Source: an uncultured Lachnospiraceae bacterium (GTDB taxonomy: Bacteria; Bacillota; Clostridia; Lachnospirales; Lachnospiraceae). From it: a stretch of DNA of 8,714 nt. The translations under genes and the position numbers were made by a program. The notes beneath the pieces were generated by a model that saw only the letters and a program-made list of their open reading frames with translations, did not search any database and was not told the DNA's origin. Positions 8,501-8,714 of the stretch are shown piece by piece (positions within the stretch are counted from its first letter, which is position 1; each line of letters begins with the position of its first letter). The stretch lies in NCBI GenBank assembly GCA_959022495.1, contig CAUEYX010000061.1, positions 1 through 8,714 of the forward strand, given 5' to 3'.

Positions 8501-8658
8501 TGGAGGGAGAGGAGACCGCGGCAGGCAGATACCAGTGCAGGATCATTCCGGTCATGCATATGGAAGACGGTGTCCTTAAGATCGTGCTGGGCACAGAAAA
8601 AGGATTGAAATGGAAGATGAATGCAGTGTTCATCAACAAACAATATATGCTGTTGTAA
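5503..8658 (+). CDS. GH95-like glycoside hydrolase with C-terminal galactose-binding-like domain
   Basis: This 1051-residue protein resembles GH95 (alpha-L-fucosidase or alpha-L-galactosidase, inverting). The N-terminal beta domain opens with ALPLGNGRMGAMVYY (18-32), a hallmark of the family. The alpha/alpha barrel shows GLSGLWD, WDVNIQT (355-361, equivalent to the GH95 NINxxMNYW motif), the TKDEEFLREKAYP segment and CPEQG, where Glu471 aligns with the SPE glutamate, the likely general acid. GGTAAVISMLL (649-659) matches the end of the barrel, but the usual Asp of DGNFG falls on Cys645, and the first Asn of NxN is Asp356. After a charged linker (about 805-850), residues about 885-1047 match the domain seen in rhamnogalacturonan acetylesterases and YXIM/agarase proteins (RGYGF 931-935, ELPAGKYDILIVSGD 968-982). 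GH95 proteins are usually 750-900 residues. There is no signal peptide. It is last in the operon, 39 nt after the lyase. GH95-type fold is well supported; activity is uncertain. Confidence 0.82.
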   Translation: MEKHRICFRDVETGWYNALPLGNGRMGAMVYYRGGKLCIALNHYDCYYHVLAQYARHEAHMPEGGENPDNPAVFDDPARKEKTFDELRKIVDKARKEPGYERSHYLRILNSQQKGRPVYGGGSYPQGGEVHLVLSEKADCRESILELSIEDAKIHFSAGPQGRRAEAEIWVDPGCDGVMIRVSQDTQGLWDHARIWKQEARGQGGYIYENENEGEILAQTCLFRPDGEAACTDPFVQETALYIPGSSGDGRIPKEKGIHVITASIQPGKGNAGRLVQELWRDREESKARHSRKWREFWRSSVSLPDQYLETLWHLYVYLMECGSGDGSAHSEQACGLSGLWDIRRPCMWGSMWYWDVNIQTAFYGSFASNHMEQVKVFCDAFLSYRKEAHRFAERIYGKTGWALDYPHPLYNCIQPWCALFLWQYYAYTKDEEFLREKAYPAFCEMLDFYREISSLDENGIRHIDYDICPEQGNVTRDSTITVAAVKQLAEYTLRSAKILDRPEKERRETAQLLKEMPEYARTADGRRWKDSPLVQDDIFLRHPSVLMPVFPAEEVHMESPDSLRKTAEETVRHASENTEAGTFGFEWIAAAAARLGAGESAVRILYEKGLDFMTHSNGLGYEESERFINYCHLTKPANYLPVMCEEAGGTAAVISMLLVQEMDGVIHVFPAVPDGDDGYASEKTQYVHDDHIVSAKYGPWEECGFESLLVPGGFEISAQMRGGKTTWIQVTCRAAGRLRIAVPENLERAAEAWCGEETLPAEKSAVKRRQENKTCRLHAVGRCRNGEKIYEIELRSGEVLVLGRREPDDEAEQAAGLTPGEDAGQKERKDCAREAAGGILTHRAARTHRRTFIGEDRHTRFYKAMDSMVCPYGYAESLHYGMTPYVFDFTEQTGKDYDDVYEKQILEAGRCVLYAGGPRPVGAQRWCADRGYGFLSGGDTRITKRTGPDSVRRDFAEGSEEAVFGVELPAGKYDILIVSGDEEAPSATHISVPTCGVCLEGEETAAGRYQCRIIPVMHMEDGVLKIVLGTEKGLKWKMNAVFINKQYMLL
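5972..5995 (+). repeat. Three perfect tandem copies of an 8-bp unit inside the GH95-like gene
   Basis: CCGCAGGG is repeated exactly three times and followed by CGG. The tract encodes AGPQGRR (about residues 158-164) in a surface-like loop of the N-terminal beta domain. Since 8 is not a multiple of 3, gain or loss of one copy would shift the frame and truncate the protein. Confidence 0.9.
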
Positions 8659-8714
8659 CAAGCATTCTGGTGATATGTCAAGAACTTTTTTAAAAAGATT
8701 TTGATATGTTTTTC
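8659..8714 (+). other. AT-rich 3' end of the operon, no clear terminator before the window ends
   Basis: The 56 nt after the last stop hold CTTTTTTAAAAAG (8685-8697), a nearly perfect AT palindrome with almost no loop, and a direct repeat TGATATGT at 8671-8678 and 8702-8709. The sequence ends in a T-rich stretch. A weak terminator is possible, but no GC-rich stem is present in what can be seen. Confidence 0.35.

Noticed and set aside
8685..8697. AT palindrome as an intrinsic terminator
   Set aside because: The stem is almost only A-T pairs with practically no loop, so it would be weak as a hairpin; the true terminator may lie beyond the window.
64..8709. GTGATATG at 64-71 and again at 8670-8677, near both ends of the operon
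   Set aside because: Eight AT-rich bases matching by chance in an 8.7-kb window is unsurprising, and no flanking homology extends the match, so it is not treated as an attachment site.
1..8714. CRISPR array, tRNA, rRNA or insertion sequence
   Set aside because: No regularly spaced repeats, no cloverleaf-like or rRNA-like sequence and no transposase frame were seen on either strand.

Overview
The window reads as part of a Gram-positive, low-to-mid GC Clostridia genome, most likely Lachnospiraceae. The evidence is strong AGGAGG-type ribosome binding sites before every gene, a lipoprotein (lipobox) sugar-binding protein, a carbohydrate ABC importer without its own ATPase gene, and a roughly 50% GC coding style. 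The genus cannot be fixed from sequence reading alone.

Layout: all five substantial genes lie on the + strand and look like one polysaccharide or oligosaccharide utilisation operon. Positions 1-54 hold a strong palindrome next to a second short one (REP-like or an upstream terminator). Positions 54-192 are an AT-rich leader with three near-copies of a TTCACATTT element and two tiny candidate leader ORFs. Next come an extracellular sugar-binding lipoprotein (193-1503), a hairpin with a short T run (1559-1594), two CUT1-type permeases (1645-2550 and 2565-3428), a heparinase II/III-type polysaccharide lyase (3442-5463), and a 1051-residue GH95-like protein with an extra C-terminal galactose-binding-like domain (5503-8658). 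Gaps after the hairpin are only 13 to 39 nt, and no gene in the other direction is credible.

Working model (inference): the lipoprotein captures a uronic-acid-containing oligosaccharide and the two permeases import it, powered by a shared MsmK-like ATPase encoded elsewhere. The lyase and the GH95-like enzyme both lack signal peptides and would break it down in the cytoplasm. The substrate is not determined. The lyase fold is used on glycosaminoglycans, alginate and related uronides. GH95 enzymes remove alpha-L-fucose or alpha-L-galactose. The C-terminal domain resembles those found with pectin (rhamnogalacturonan) acetylesterases and agarases.

The most notable item is the last gene. It has recognisable GH95 architecture, but two of the positions that normally form the water-activating and base machinery appear replaced (Asp356 in the NxN pair, Cys645 at the usual Asp), and it is fused to a domain not usual for GH95. 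It may represent a divergent, functionally different subgroup.
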